Assembly (NCBI GenBank): GCA_043228905.1
Contig: JBHGNT010000002.1
Location: 8,308,001-8,372,000, forward strand
Reading direction: 5' to 3'
Origin: Azolla caroliniana
Taxonomy: Eukaryota > Polypodiophyta
Length of the DNA stretch: 64,000 nt
The notes under the pieces were generated by a model. It was not told where the DNA came from and ran no database searches. It saw only the letters and a program-made list of their open reading frames with translations. Position 1 is the stretch's first letter. Every line of letters starts with the position of its first letter. Below, one piece after another: positions 27,403 through 39,099 of this stretch. The position numbers and the translations under genes are program-made.

Positions 27403-29796
27403 TATTGGGCAGAAGCGGCTAACACGGCCGTATACCTCATGAATCGGTGTACAACATCCAACGTGCATGACCTCATGCTACACGAGAAGTTTTTCAGAAA
27501 GAAGCCGGACCTATCGCATGTCCGAATACTCGGCTCCATTGTGTGTGTGCACATCCCCGACGAAAAGTGACAAAAGCTCGACCCAAAATCGGAGAAATGT
27601 ATCCTCATCCGATACTCACTGGAGCAAAAGGGGTACAAGTGCTATAACCCCTTGACTCGAAAAGTTCGCATAAGTCGAGATGTCATTTTTGACGAGTCCG
27701 CATCTTGGTATGCACTAGAGACTGCTTTGACTCTGATTCCGCTTGACCCGGAATCTGCCGAACAAGAGATAGAGGATGAAGATTGCCTTACATGCATGTT
27801 CGAAGAAAGTCCAATTCCGACCCGACTGAGCGGACCACAAGAGCCTTTGAGGGATCAAAGCACATCTCGACCAAGTCCAAAGTTGGACAAAGGGAAGGCC
27901 AAAATGCCGGAGTATGAAGACGCTCATTTCGATGGCAATGAATCGACTCACTCCCTCAATAGTGAGTTTGAAGGCCTTGACATCAGGACAAATGGAGTGA
28001 AGAAAGCCTTAGAATCCGCAAATGAGAAGCTACGCCGATCCACCCGTGAAAAGAACCCCGTAAGCCGCTTTGGCTATGATGAGTATATGGCATACCATTA
28101 CGCCTTTATGATGAAGGTCGCAACAGTACGGGAGTCGGAAACCTTTTCCGAAGCCGCGAAGGACCCGCGATGGATCAAAGCAATGAACGAGGAGATGTGT
28201 GCACTATGCAAGAACGGCACATGGGATATCCTTCCCCACACATTGCACAGGAAGGCGATCAGATGTAGATGGATCTACAAGGTGAAGTATAATGCCGACG
28301 GCTCCGTCAACCGCTACAAAGCTTGACTTGTAGCGAAAGGATACGCACAAACACATGGCGTCGACTACGAAGAGACCTTTGCCCCGGTGGCAAAGATGAC
28401 GACGGTGGGGACCGTGATCGCACTTGCAGTGGCAAAAGAGTGGCACTTCCACCAAATGGACATCAAGAACGCCTTTCTTCAAGGTGAATTAGACAAGGAG
28501 GTGTAGATGGTACAACCACCCGGCTTCGAATCGCGCATTCATCCAAAATTTGTATGCCAACTCAAGAAGCCTCTCTACGGACTCAAGCAAGCACCGCGTG
28601 CTTGGCATTCGAAGATTACGCAATATCTTCATCAAATCGGCTTTCGAATGTCGAAACCCAACAACTCCCTTTACGTACGAAACGACTCTAGAAGCTTAAT
28701 TGTCATCATCCTATACGTGGATGATCTGGTCATTGGAGGTGAAAGTCTAGTCGACATCAACAAGGTCAAGTCCCTCCTCTCCGGAAAATTCGAGATGACG
28801 GACATGAAGGAGCTCCATTACTTCCTTGGTATCGAAGTAATTCGGATTCCGGCTGACATTATGATCTCTCAACGGCACTACATTCTCAACTTGTTATACA
28901 AGTTCCGGATGACTGAGTGCAAATCGGTCGCAACGCCTCTCGATCGAAACCTCAAACTAGATACTGACTCCGGCACAAACGAGTGTGAGCCGACCCAATA
29001 TCATCAACTGATCAGGAGCCTCATCTATCTCACAATCACTCGACCCGACCTTAGCTATCCAGTCGGACTCCTTAGCCAATTCATGCAAAAACCATGCGCC
29101 ATTCACTTGGATTGCGCTAAGCGAGTATTACGATACGTGAGCGACACAATGGATTACGGCGTTCTCTACGCCTTGGCCACACCAATATGACTCGAAGGGT
29201 ACACAAACATGGATTGGGTAGGCTACAAAGCTGATCGATGATCGACCTCCGGATTTGTCTTCTCGCTTGGTAGTGGAGCAATATCTTGGAGTAGTAAGAA
29301 GCAGGCTACCATCGCACTTTCGAGTACGGAGGCTGAATACAAGGGTGCATCCGTAGCTGCATGTGAAGCCGTATGGCTCAAGAAGATTTTGAAGGATCTG
29401 GGCGTCCCCATCAAGGATTCGACTCCCATTTACTGCTACAATATGAGCAGTATATATCTGGCTCGGAACCCGGTGTTCCACGCGTGCACAAAGCACATCG
29501 AAGTGCACTATCACTTCATTCGAGAGCGTGTACAGGCCGGAGATGTTGACCTTCAACACATCAACACGAATCTTCAGAAGGCCGACATCTTCACCAAAGC
29601 CTTAGGAGCTGACAAGCTTCAACAATTCATGTCAGACCTTGGATTGACGATCCCTGACTTGCCAAGCTTGAGGGGGAGTACAAGCGAGAATCGGATACCG
29701 TCCGAACCGGGTACGAGCCGAAGCGGACACCGGAGATCGTCTGAACCGGATACCAACCGAAGCGGACATCAATCGAAAGGAGCCAACCCGAGTTGA
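27390..29796 (+). pseudogene. F-family copia integrase C-terminus, RT and RNase H
   Basis: Starts in the integrase C-terminus (PKSYWAEAANTAVYLMNRC, LGSIVCVHIP, CYNPLTRKVRISRDVIFDES). An acidic linker follows, then RT: CRWIYKVKYNADGSVNRYKA, VDYEETFAPVAKM, HQMDIKNAFLQGELDKEV, YGLKQAPRAWH, YVDDLVIGG and GIEVIRIPADIMISQRHY. RNase H has [35 protein letters not shown], a YCYNMSSIYLARN box (Asp replaced by Tyr), [15 protein letters not shown] and DIFTKALGADKL. Only about five stops interrupt 2.4 kb (for example 28324, 28504 and 29188), making this one of the better-kept copia relics. It ends in a short Ser/Arg-rich tail and a PPT (GAGGGGGCG), then its LTR at 29810. Confidence 0.9.
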
Positions 29797-29809
29797 GCTT
29801 GAGGGGGCG

Positions 29810-30262
29810 TGTTGAGAATCAAGCTCAACATAGTGCAACATGTGAACACACTTTTTAGAATCCATGATTACTCAAAGGTCAAGAGTCACACCACTACTCT
29901 CTAGACATTAACTATGTGTCACGGAATCATATTCTATGACACATAACTAATGAGTTACATATTCCCCATGACTATGAGTCTTCACATTCCTCAAGAGAGA
30001 GAGTAGTGGTTGTAGTTAGTTAATGAAGAGAGAGGGTGACTATATATAAAGCACCCTCCTCACACTTCATACCAAGTCGGTTGTGACTCCTTATTATGCT
30101 ACATTTTGTAATTCTTATTCTACTTGTGAAATATACGCCTTCTTCTTGAGTATTCCTTTTTCTACCTATCTTGTGTTCTCTCATCTCTCCTCTAATTCCT
30201 CTCACACATACACATAACACACATCTCTTCTGCTACACAAGAATCATACCGGATTCTTTACA
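29810..30262 (+). repeat. F-family 3' LTR, copy 1
   Basis: TGTTGAGAATCAAGCTCAAC to GATTCTTTACA, 453 bp. It contains TATATATAAAGC near 30042. Copy 2 at 36383 is closely similar. Confidence 0.9.
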
Positions 30263-31500
30263 GTACTTCTTAAAAGTTGTGGATATGAAGGATAGACGAG
30301 AATTGGGAACTCTTCTTGAAGATGATACCCAAGCAAACGGGCTTGTGGCAAACTGGATTGCAGTGAAGCGAGCGTGGAACAACCTCAACAAGCATCGTTA
30401 GTGGGTTGATGACACCGACTTGGCAGGATCGACCGGGGAGAAAACGAGACAACCGAAAGTAGTTGAGCCGCCCAAACAAAGCAACTCAGAAGAAAAGAAG
30501 ATTGATGATGACATCATCGAAGAACTGGCGAAGAAGTTTGAGATGGTCACGTTAGCCAACATGAATCGTCGGGGCCCCAAAGGAAAAGAACCCTTTAGAT
30601 GCGTGTGGTGCAATAGCATAGACCACATGAGAAGGAATTGCGCGAGCCTTTGAGACGCCATTCGACAAAATATGGTATACATGGATGACAACATGATCTA
30701 CTCAAGTGAGACTAGAAGCCAACATGAATCGTCGGGGCCCCAAAGGAAAAGAACCCTTTAGATGCGTGTGGTGCGATAGCATGGACCACATGAGAAGGAA
30801 TTGCGCGAGCCTTTGAGACGCCATTCGACAAAATATGGTATACATGGATGACAACATGATCTACTCAAGTGAGACTAGAAGCCAACATGAATCGTCGGGG
30901 CCCCAAAGGAAAAGAACCCTTTAGATGCGTGTGGTGCGATAGCATGGACCACATGAGAAGGAATTGCGCGAGCCTTTGAGACGCCATTCGACAAAATATG
31001 GTATACATGGATGACAACATGATCTACTCAAGTGAGACTAGAAGACCCCTATAGGTGAATTTTGGGAGAGGGTGAATGAAGAAAACCATGGAAGATGTCG
31101 AGGTGACTCATGTGAATGCGATGCACTATGCTGTATTGGCCTGAATAAGAGTCGGGAAAGACAAAGCTAAAGCTGCTAGAGCGAGAGCAAAGTTTTGGTC
31201 TACTATTCTCGAGTATGAGAACAAGGGAAAGGTCACTTCGAACGAGGTTGAGCTTGCGGACCGAAGTGTGCAAAGCATAACCAGATGGTTGGATCCTGTG
31301 GATGACAACACCATACTCGCCGAAGTGATGTGTGACAACCACAAGGTGTTCATGGATGAAAAGAGAAAAAGAATGGAAGGGCAAGACAAACCATCAAAAA
31401 GACATGAAACAAGGAGCGTGAAAAAGAAAGAAGATCCAAAAATGAGTCGAGCTTTACAAACGGAGGGAGACTCAAGCCGGAAAGGGGAGTCGAGCAAATG
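30263..31500 (+). pseudogene. G-family gypsy gag, with zinc knuckle in triplicate
   Basis: Follows the F LTR directly. The gag C-terminus reads NGLVANWIAVKRAWNNLNKH, then an acidic stretch and EELAKKFEMVTLANMNRRG. The zinc knuckle is CVWCNSIDHMRRNC (CX2CX4HX4C), then a TGA. After the repeats, VNAMHYAVLA, KAKAARARAKFWSTILEYEN and ITRWLDPVDDNTILAEVMCD continue the gag-PR spacer. The minus G element keeps the same blocks (CMWCDAVGHIWREC; GAIHYSALAGIQVRWEK) with a single knuckle. No 5' LTR or PBS is present. Confidence 0.82.
30554..31042 (+). repeat. Three tandem copies of a 163-bp unit carrying the gag zinc knuckle
   Basis: Units start at 30554, 30717 and 30880 with AGCCAACATGAATCGTCGGG. Copies 2 and 3 look identical. 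Copy 1 differs at the knuckle (AATAGCATAG against GATAGCATGG). Because 163 is not a multiple of 3 and each unit holds a TGA, the copies cannot be read as one protein. Confidence 0.95.
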
Positions 31501-34500
31501 AGTCGAAGAAACGGTTCGGCCTTTGAAGGTTGGTGTCGAAGACCCCACTTGGGAGACGAGAATTATGCCTACCTATAAGCTAAGGTCGGACAAAGAGCAA
31601 ACGACAGATCTGAAGAAGATTCTCGAGGAATGTGTTCTCGATAGCCACGTTACCTTGTCCTTGAGGGAATTGCTCGGTATTACGAAGAAGGAATTCCATG
31701 ATACGATCGTGGACCTTATGAAGAGAAAAAGGAAACACTTGGACGAGGAAGAAGAGAAGTCGTTAAAAGCAAAACCAAATGCCATAACGATGTCAAGGGA
31801 CAAAGTCGACGAAGATTTGGTGGACAACCACTATACTCGATCTCATTGGGCACGAGCGACAACAGAGATGCCGGTGAAGATCGGGGAGAAGAAAGAGACC
31901 GTGGTAGCCTTGATCGACCATGGCTCGGAGATCAACCTCATGTTGACTGAGTTCCCACAAATAGTCTAAGCAATTACAAGTCCCCACAAGAAAGTAGAGC
32001 GCGTGGATTGCAAGGAGAAGCAACATGTGTCACACCTAGTGGCGCATGTAAACTAGTACTACCCAACAAGAAGGACAAGCATTGGATACAAGACTTCGAG
32101 AAGATGCTGAAACAAGAAAACATAATCGAAGAAGAAGAATTTGTGACTCATATTATGGAAGAGGCCTCATTTAACGACACCATCGGCGAAATTGAGGAAG
32201 TCGTGGACTTGAGCTATCTTCATGATCAACACATGATTTCGGTTAACTCCGTCAACATGTACGCTATCATCAATGAATATCATCGAGGCATCTTGATGGA
32301 GGAAGCTAGAGTCAACACAAAATATAAAATGGTGGATAGAAAGATCAAGCCAGTTGCAGTTCTGCTACCAAAAGATAGCTAGCAAAAGATGAAGGAAGTC
32401 GCTAATGATCCAAGCCTAAGGGATCTAAAGGCAATAGGTCATGTCTTCACTGAAGAGATGAAAAGAAAGCTACGAGTTGGGAAGGAGGATTTCCTCCTCC
32501 CTGAAGAGGAGCGAATGTTCCACGGAATGCTTGAAAGACATGGGAAGGCTTTCACATTTTTCCCACAAGAAATCGGATGTGCTGATCCAAGCACGATAGA
32601 ACCGATGGTAATCTTCATGGTGCCGCACGTGCCTTGAAATTTGAAACCGATACCGGTTCCGAGAGCACACTTACCGAAGCTGATTGAGCTCTTAAAGGAG
32701 AAGGTGGATATGGGAATTTTGGAACCGTCAAATGCTCCCTATTCTAATAGGTGGTTCACGATGCCAAAGAAGAATGGATCATTGCGATTCATCCAAGATC
32801 TTCAACCCGTCAACAAGGTGACAATTCGGAATGCTGGAATCGGTCTGAGTGTGGATGTGTACCTTACCTCAAGGTGGAACGAACTCGGTGGCTCATATGG
32901 TGAATGCCATGAACAAGGTCTTGAAGGATTGCATCCCGGGCATCAAGATGCCATTCTTGGATGATATTCCGATTAAAGGATGTTCGGATAAGGAGAAGGA
33001 TGAATTGAAAGAAAAGGAAGGGTGTAGAAAGTTCGTCGTAGATCATATGAAAGATTGCGAGAAGGTGCTCCAAAGACTCGAAGATGCGAATTTGACATTT
33101 TTGGGAGGAAAATTCGCATTCGGGCAACCGGAGATCTTGGTGGTAGGTCGCTTGTGTGGAGCATACGGCCGGAAGCCTTCACCATCCAAGGTGAATGTGA
33201 TCCAAGACATGAAAGAAGAATGTGTAACCCAAACGGAGGTTCGAACATTCCTTGGAGCATGCGCATTTTATCATATATGGATTCCGCACTACGCTCATGT
33301 CATCGAGCCATTATATGAATTGCTAAAGAAAAGAATGAAGTTTGAATGGTGAGACAAGCATACAAACGCGATGTGAAGATTGAAGAAACTACTTCTTGAA
33401 GCCCCAACACTAAGGAAGGCCGACTATACTAAAGGGAAGCCGATTTATGTGATTGTAGATATGAGCCCAACCGGAATCAGGTGGGTCATCAACCAAGAAG
33501 GAGAAGATAATGCGCAGTATGTCATCCGGTTTGGAGCAAAGGTTCTCAGCGAGCGACAACAAAGATACACCCAGGTCAAGCGGGAACTTTGGGGCATTGT
33601 GTCTGCAGTAAAGATGGACAAAGTCTACCTGATTGGGTCAGAAGTGAAATTGAGAGAGATTGTCTCCCAATCCTCGGGATGATCTCAAGATGTGCGACAC
33701 TAGATCTAGCTATGCTAAGGTGGATCGCCTATATCAATTCTTTAAACCCAAAGATCCGCCACATTGCAGGAAAGAAGAACTCCATCGCTGATATGCTGTC
33801 GAGGGCAAGATTTGAGAATGAAAGTGACATGGTTTCGGTTGATGAAGACGTCACCCTCGACATCTTCAAGATGGCCCAACTATCGGTGGAAGACAAGGAC
33901 ACACTAACCGTCCACGCCTTCAACGAGGACGAGTACGAAGGAGAGTGGTTACTGATCGACAAATTCTTAAGAACAATGACGACGGATGTTTCGTTGACGA
34001 AAGAGGAGGCTCTAGGAATCCGGAAGAAAGCTTACCAATACTTCCTGAAGGGAGGATTCCTCTGGCGACACCCAAAAAGAAGGACAGGAATGCCACATCG
34101 AGTGGTGGTTAAGAAAGAAGAGCAAGTGACACTGATGACCGAATTCCATGAGAGTCCTTGGGCGGGTCATAGAGGAACATGGGCGACGTTCGAAAAGTTT
34201 AAGGAAAAGTACTTGTGGGCAAGCACGTACAAAGATGTACCATTTCGTGTCCACATGCGAAACTTGCCAAGTACATTCGAACATACATCATCGGGATGAG
34301 TTACGGCCGACATACTCGCTAACCATACACTTCAAATGGATGGTGGATTTGGTCTCGATTCCAATGGGAGTGGGACAAATGAAGTACTTAGTACTAGCAA
34401 GAGAAGACATAACAAATCAAGTGGAAGGACGGGTCTTGGCAAATAAGACGACGTCAGCTGTTTGCAAATTTCTACTCGAAGAGGTTGTTTGCTGATACGG

Positions 34501-35297
34501 ATGTGTGGGAAAGATAGTGGCTGATCGAGGGGAGTTGGATGTATGTGAAGCAACGGAGCTCTTCGATCGACTAGGCATGAAGCTCTCCCTCACAATTGCC
34601 TACAATCTAGAAGCAAATGGGAAGATCAAGCGAGGGCATGGACCAATCATCAAAGCCATCGTACGAGCATGCAACGGTCGAGTCAAGAACTGGTCATGAC
34701 TATTGCTCTATGCCTTGTGGGCCGATAGAACTACACACAGTTCAGTGACAGGATATGCCAACAGAGCTTATGTATGGACAGAAGCCGGAAATGACCATCG
34801 AAAGGACAATCGCCTCATGGGTAGCGATACCATAGGAGAACGAGATGAGCCGAGAAGAATTATTACCGGCACGGATAAGGCAACTTGAAAGGAGACCTGA
34901 AGATCTAGAAAAAACGCGAAAGATGATGGAGGAAGCCCAAGTGAAGAACCAAATTCGGTCTGACAAGATGCATCAACTGCGTCCTAAGAAGATCGAAGAA
35001 GGAGATTGGGTATTGGTCTATGATAGCAGCCTTGACAATCAACATAAGACAACAAGGAAGTTCGCAAGAAGATGGTTCAGACCGTATGTGGTGACAAGTG
35101 CCAACAACAATGCCACATACCACCTCGCGGAGCTAGACGGATCAAGGTTGGCCGTGCCAATTGCGGGAAAAAGAGTAAAGATTTTCAAGAAAAGACAAGA
35201 CAAGGATCCTAACCTCGACCACCTCGACGATGAAGATAGTAGGATTGAACCTATAGACTTGAGTTATGTGAGCGAGGAGATGGAGGAATCTGATTGA
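31501..35297 (+). pseudogene. G-family Ty3/gypsy protease, RT, RNase H and integrase
   Basis: Order PR-RT-RH-IN, which marks Ty3/gypsy. PR has VVALIDHGSEINLM, a DHG in place of the usual DTG/DSG. RT has LEPSNAPYSNRWFTMPKKNG, then a deletion near 32850 that joins RNAGIGLSVD to CTLPQGGTNSVAHMVN and removes the first catalytic Asp block. MPFLDDIPIKG is the YxDD-box equivalent. RNase H has YVIVDMSPTGIRWVINQEGE, and INSLNPKIRHIAGKKNSIADML. Integrase has HESPWAGHRG, CETCQVHSN, WMVDLVSIPMG, VADRGELD and ANGKIKRGH, where the catalytic Glu is Lys. The C-terminus (IEEGDWVLVYDSSLDNQHKT) is intact to 35297. At least eight stops or frameshifts are present. Confidence 0.88.
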
Positions 35298-35357
35298 TCA
35301 CCGTAGCCGAAATCTCACACTCTCTCCTCTTGGCACGTATCGGAGGACGTGCGGTTT

Positions 35358-35740
35358 GGTGGGGGTGGATGTTGTGAAGATTTTCGGCGATAGTGTGTAA
35401 ATTGCGAGGAACATACAAAATCGAGTGCGGTTCTTCTCACAAGATATGAAATAGTAATAGTGAAGATACTATTCTAAATAATTTTAATACCTTGGTACGA
35501 AAAGATGAAGGTCTTCAAGAGTTTTTGAATGCACTTTACTACATAAGAAACGAACAACTAAGTGTCAAGTTATGTGGGTATAAAGATTGCGAAGAAGAAG
35601 AGAAAAACAAAACTGTGAGATATCCCATATAGATAGGACAAATAAGGATCCCAGAGTATATAAGCAGACCAATATCTCTTCATAATATATCTATGTGTTT
35701 GGAGCACATAAAGGTTGAGTTGTATGACTTGACGAATGGA
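35358..35740 (+). repeat. G-family polypurine tract and probable 3' LTR start
   Basis: GGTGGGGGTGGA at 35358-35369 is followed by TGTTGTGAAG at 35370, the expected PPT-LTR arrangement after integrase. A GTATATAAGC box lies at about 35656. The right edge is not resolved and no partner LTR is complete in the window. Confidence 0.55.
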
Positions 35741-35981
35741 TGCAGCCAAGTTCATTGGTTTTGGACAAATCCGGACAAAACCAAACTGGTGGAAGGAAGG
35801 CGATGGAACCGAAACTGGAACCAGATGACAACCAGATAGCTACAAAATCGGATCGGGATGTAGACCGCACGGAACCAGCTCGGGTTGCGGGCCGGATGGG
35901 ATCGAACCGGACAGATGCGGATCGTATGGAACCGAATGGCATGCGGACCGGGCCGAATCGAACGGATGGGACCGGACTAGA
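35741..35981 (+). other. GGAACCG-rich low-complexity segment
   Basis: Many irregular repeats of GGAACCG and GGATCGGA. It gives an 82-codon open frame by composition only. Probably degraded LTR-element leader or spacer sequence. Confidence 0.4.
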
Positions 35982-36382
35982 CGAGTAGATTTATCGCAAT
36001 GCATGATGTTATCACTTCATTCGAGAGCGCGTATAGGCTGGAGATGTCGACCTTCAGCACATCATCGGACGAGTAGATTTATCGTAACGCACGATGTTAT
36101 CACTTCATTCGAGAGCTCGTACAGGCTGGAGATGTCGACCTTCAGCACATCAACACGAATCTTTAGACGGTTGACATCTTCACCAAAGCCTTAGGAGCCG
36201 ATAAGCTTCAACAATTCATGTCAGACCTTGGATTGACAATCCCTGATTTGCCAAGCTTGAGGGGGAGTACAAGTGAGAACCGGATACCGTCCGAACCGGA
36301 TACGAGCTGTAGCGGACATCGGATACCAGCCGAAGCGGACATCAATCGAAAGGAACTGACCTGAATTGAGCTTGAGGGGGCA
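35982..36382 (+). pseudogene. F-family RNase H end with an internal duplication
   Basis: Matches the end of the F element: YHFIRERV, AGDVDLQHINTN, FTKALGADKLQQFMSDLGL, then SLRGST and a PPT at 36371-36382. The YHFIRE-to-QHI piece occurs twice (from 35990 and 36075, about 80-bp period), with AGATTTATCG before each copy. Confidence 0.85.
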
Positions 36383-36846
36383 TGTTGAGAATCAAGCTCA
36401 ACATAGTGCAACGTGTGAACACACATTTTGAGAATCCATGATTACTTAAAGGTCAAGAGTCACACCACTACTCGCTACACATTAACTATGTGTCATAGAG
36501 TCACATAACTAATGAGTTACATATTCCCCATGACTATGAGTCTTCACATTCCCCAAGAGAGAGAGTGGTTATTGTAAGTTAATGAAGAGAGGGTGACTAT
36601 ATATAAAGCACCCTCCTCATATTTCACACTAAGTTGGTTGTGACTCCTTGTAATGCTACAATTTTGTATCTCCATTCTACTTGTGTAATATACATCTTCT
36701 TCTTCTTGAGTATTTTATTTCTCTTGCTTATCTATCTTGTGTTCTCTTCTCTCCTCTATTTTTTTTCTCTCTCTCTCTCTCACACACACACAAACATAAC
36801 ACACATATCTATTCCGTTACATAAGAATCACCATCGATTCTTTACA
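36383..36846 (+). repeat. F-family 3' LTR, copy 2
   Basis: TGTTGAGAATCAAGCTCAAC to GATTCTTTACA, 464 bp. It aligns with 29810-30262 apart from small indels, including a longer CT/CACA run near 36765-36790. Confidence 0.9.
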
Positions 36847-37569
36847 AAACCGAACTAAACCATTTTGAAAAACCTAAACCTGAACTTAACCGAATTGAAC
36901 CATTGAAACCGTTAAGTCGTGGTTTCGCGGTGTCGATTGTTAATTTGACCACATCACTATTCTTCCGGGTGAAAGGCTCACTAAAGAGATCTGTTATTAT
37001 TTTGAAACACCCAACTTTCAAAATATGTAACAAATATAACAATACCACCAATTCCAACATTAAAATACTTGGCCTTGATTATGACAAAATATGTTGCGCA
37101 TGAATTTGCCTCTCAAAACTCTAGCACAATACATCTAGAAACACACAAGGCACATCATCAAAGGGCACCATAACAACATCTTTGAGTAAATAAGAAAGAA
37201 CAAAAACACAAAACGAGATGAATGGGTATGACAAAGACAATCAATGAAGAAACATGAGAAGGGAAGATCTAAATCAAGAGTTGATAATATTGTATAAATA
37301 TAAATTCTCACTACATGAAGGAGGGTTCATAAGATTTTATGATAATCATCCAAGTACAACAAATAAGAGATTGGAAGTGACAAAGATATGTATCATAATC
37401 TATGAGAGAGGAAAGGAGAATGAACATAGAGTATCTATAAACAAGACGGAGATAAAAAAACTCACACTACATCAAGAGATATTGTATGGCTATCTTATCC
37501 TCAAGCCTTCCACACTCATATTTATATACAATAGGGGCTTAATTGTTAGTGCTTGCATGTATCTTGCCA
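36847..37569. other. AT-rich segment between an F LTR and a hAT-like element
   Basis: No recognised protein. An open frame at 37254-37580 (108 codons, starting MRREDLNQELIILYKYKF) resembles nothing I know. Possibly an eroded LTR. Confidence 0.4.
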
Positions 37570-37577
37570 TGTGTCAC

Positions 37578-38778
37578 TAGGGATCGACAATGGCTCGGCT
37601 CAAGCCTAAACCGTTTGGCTTAACCGGCTTAAAACGGCTTAGCGGCTCGGCTCGGTTTAGGCTTGAGCTTGCCTTAACGGTTTGAGCTCAGCTCAGCTCA
37701 GCTAAGCCAGCTAAGCCGTTTAAGTGATTTAATTAGTAGTTACTATAGTTTATTACTAAAGTCTAAGTTCTAACTTCTAATTAGTCACGAGTCTAAGTTC
37801 TAACTGGTTAGTAGTCACGAGTTTATTGTCTACAGTGCACTGTGTACACACAAACTCTAGAGTGACGACTTAGGTATTAGGTAATAGGACTCTCAACACA
37901 GACAAATGACTCAGACTTAGGTAATAAGACTCTCGACACAAACAATGACCAGTCCATCGACATAGACGCGCGCACGTGCGAGACACACACACACACACAC
38001 ACACACACAGAGGTCTGTTGCATAGTAGAAAGTGGAAGACGATAACTTGTTGTTGCCGCCTGTGTGCATCGTGCAGCCCCAAAGCCTACAAAGTGCATAC
38101 CTCCATCTATTTTACAAACCCTACAAGTAAGATTCACAATATAATTATGCACATATATGAATAATGATACAGACTACATTCAATTTAAAATTACTTTTCC
38201 CTAAGGCTTATATGACATACATTACCCACAATCATTGTCACTACAATGTAGACATATATGAAGTAAGATTCACAATACAATTATGCACATATATGAATAA
38301 TGATACAGTCAAATTGAGCCACAATGTGGCACAATGTAATAACTCATGATTAGAGTAGGACATTTATATTGTTGGAAAAGATAGGATGATTGTTTAACAT
38401 AAAGAAAGAACTAACAATCATCTACATAAAGGTAGCTTTTTACTAGCAATATGAGCTTGCCATATTCATATGTAACCAAGTAAAACTAATAATCCATAAT
38501 GGATTTTAAGTTAACTTCTACATTTGGAGCATATGGAGGGGGATTGTTCAATGATAAATTGTAATGGAATTGTGTTATGAAGTTCAATGATAAATTGTAA
38601 TAGAATTGTGTTATGAAGTTCACAAACCAGTTTACAAGCCGTTTACCAAGGCGGTTCATAAATCGGTTTGGTTTGCTTTGGTTCAGGTTTGAAAACCCCT
38701 AAACGGTTTAGGCTTAACCGGTTTGGCTTGGATAAGGCCAAACCGGCTAAGCCTAAACCGAACCGTTGCCGATCCCTA
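37578..38778. mobile_element. Non-autonomous hAT-like DNA transposon
   Basis: The ends are terminal inverted repeats: TAGGGATCGACAATGG at the left and, read inward from the right, TAGGGATCGGCAACGG. They are flanked by an 8-bp target duplication, TGTGTCAC (37570-37577) and CGTGTCGC (38779-38786), which differ only by two CpG transitions. Subterminal regions are packed with GGCTTAACCGG and AAACCGTTTAGG motifs in both orientations, as in hAT elements. Length is 1201 bp. No transposase is visible. The interior is AT-rich with an (AC)n run at 37982-38009. It depends on an hAT transposase supplied elsewhere. Confidence 0.8.
37982..38009 (+). repeat. (AC)n microsatellite
   Basis: Pure CA dinucleotide run inside the hAT-like element. 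Confidence 0.95.
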
Positions 38779-38786
38779 CGTGTCGC

Positions 38787-39099
38787 ACACATAACATTTC
38801 ACTTTCCTTTGCATGCAACCGATAGGTCTTCTATTTTGGGTATGAAGACGGTTGATTCTATGCACGAACACTTCTAGACATTTTTAACACGTCGAGCAAG
38901 ATTTCCAAAGAATGTTTATTTATTGAAATCCAATGTTCCCTTGAAATATTATGGCCAAAACATTGACATCCTACTGTAAAAGCACTCTTCGACTATGTCA
39001 CATCAATTCACCTTGATTCTTCAAATCTACCTTCAACTAAAGCATACATCATCATGCCTGAAGTGTCATAACCAGCTTGTATCCATATTTTACTATCTT
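38787..39099. other. Unassigned sequence between the hAT element and D copia
   Basis: No recognisable feature. Probably a D-family 3' end or older intergenic DNA. Confidence 0.35.

Noticed and set aside
30554-31042. CRISPR-like regular repeat
   Set aside because: Units are 163 bp, directly adjacent without spacers, and encode a gag zinc knuckle in a plant element.
35740-35988. 82-codon frame rich in Asp/Arg/Gly
   Set aside because: Arises from GGAACCG-type low-complexity repeats.
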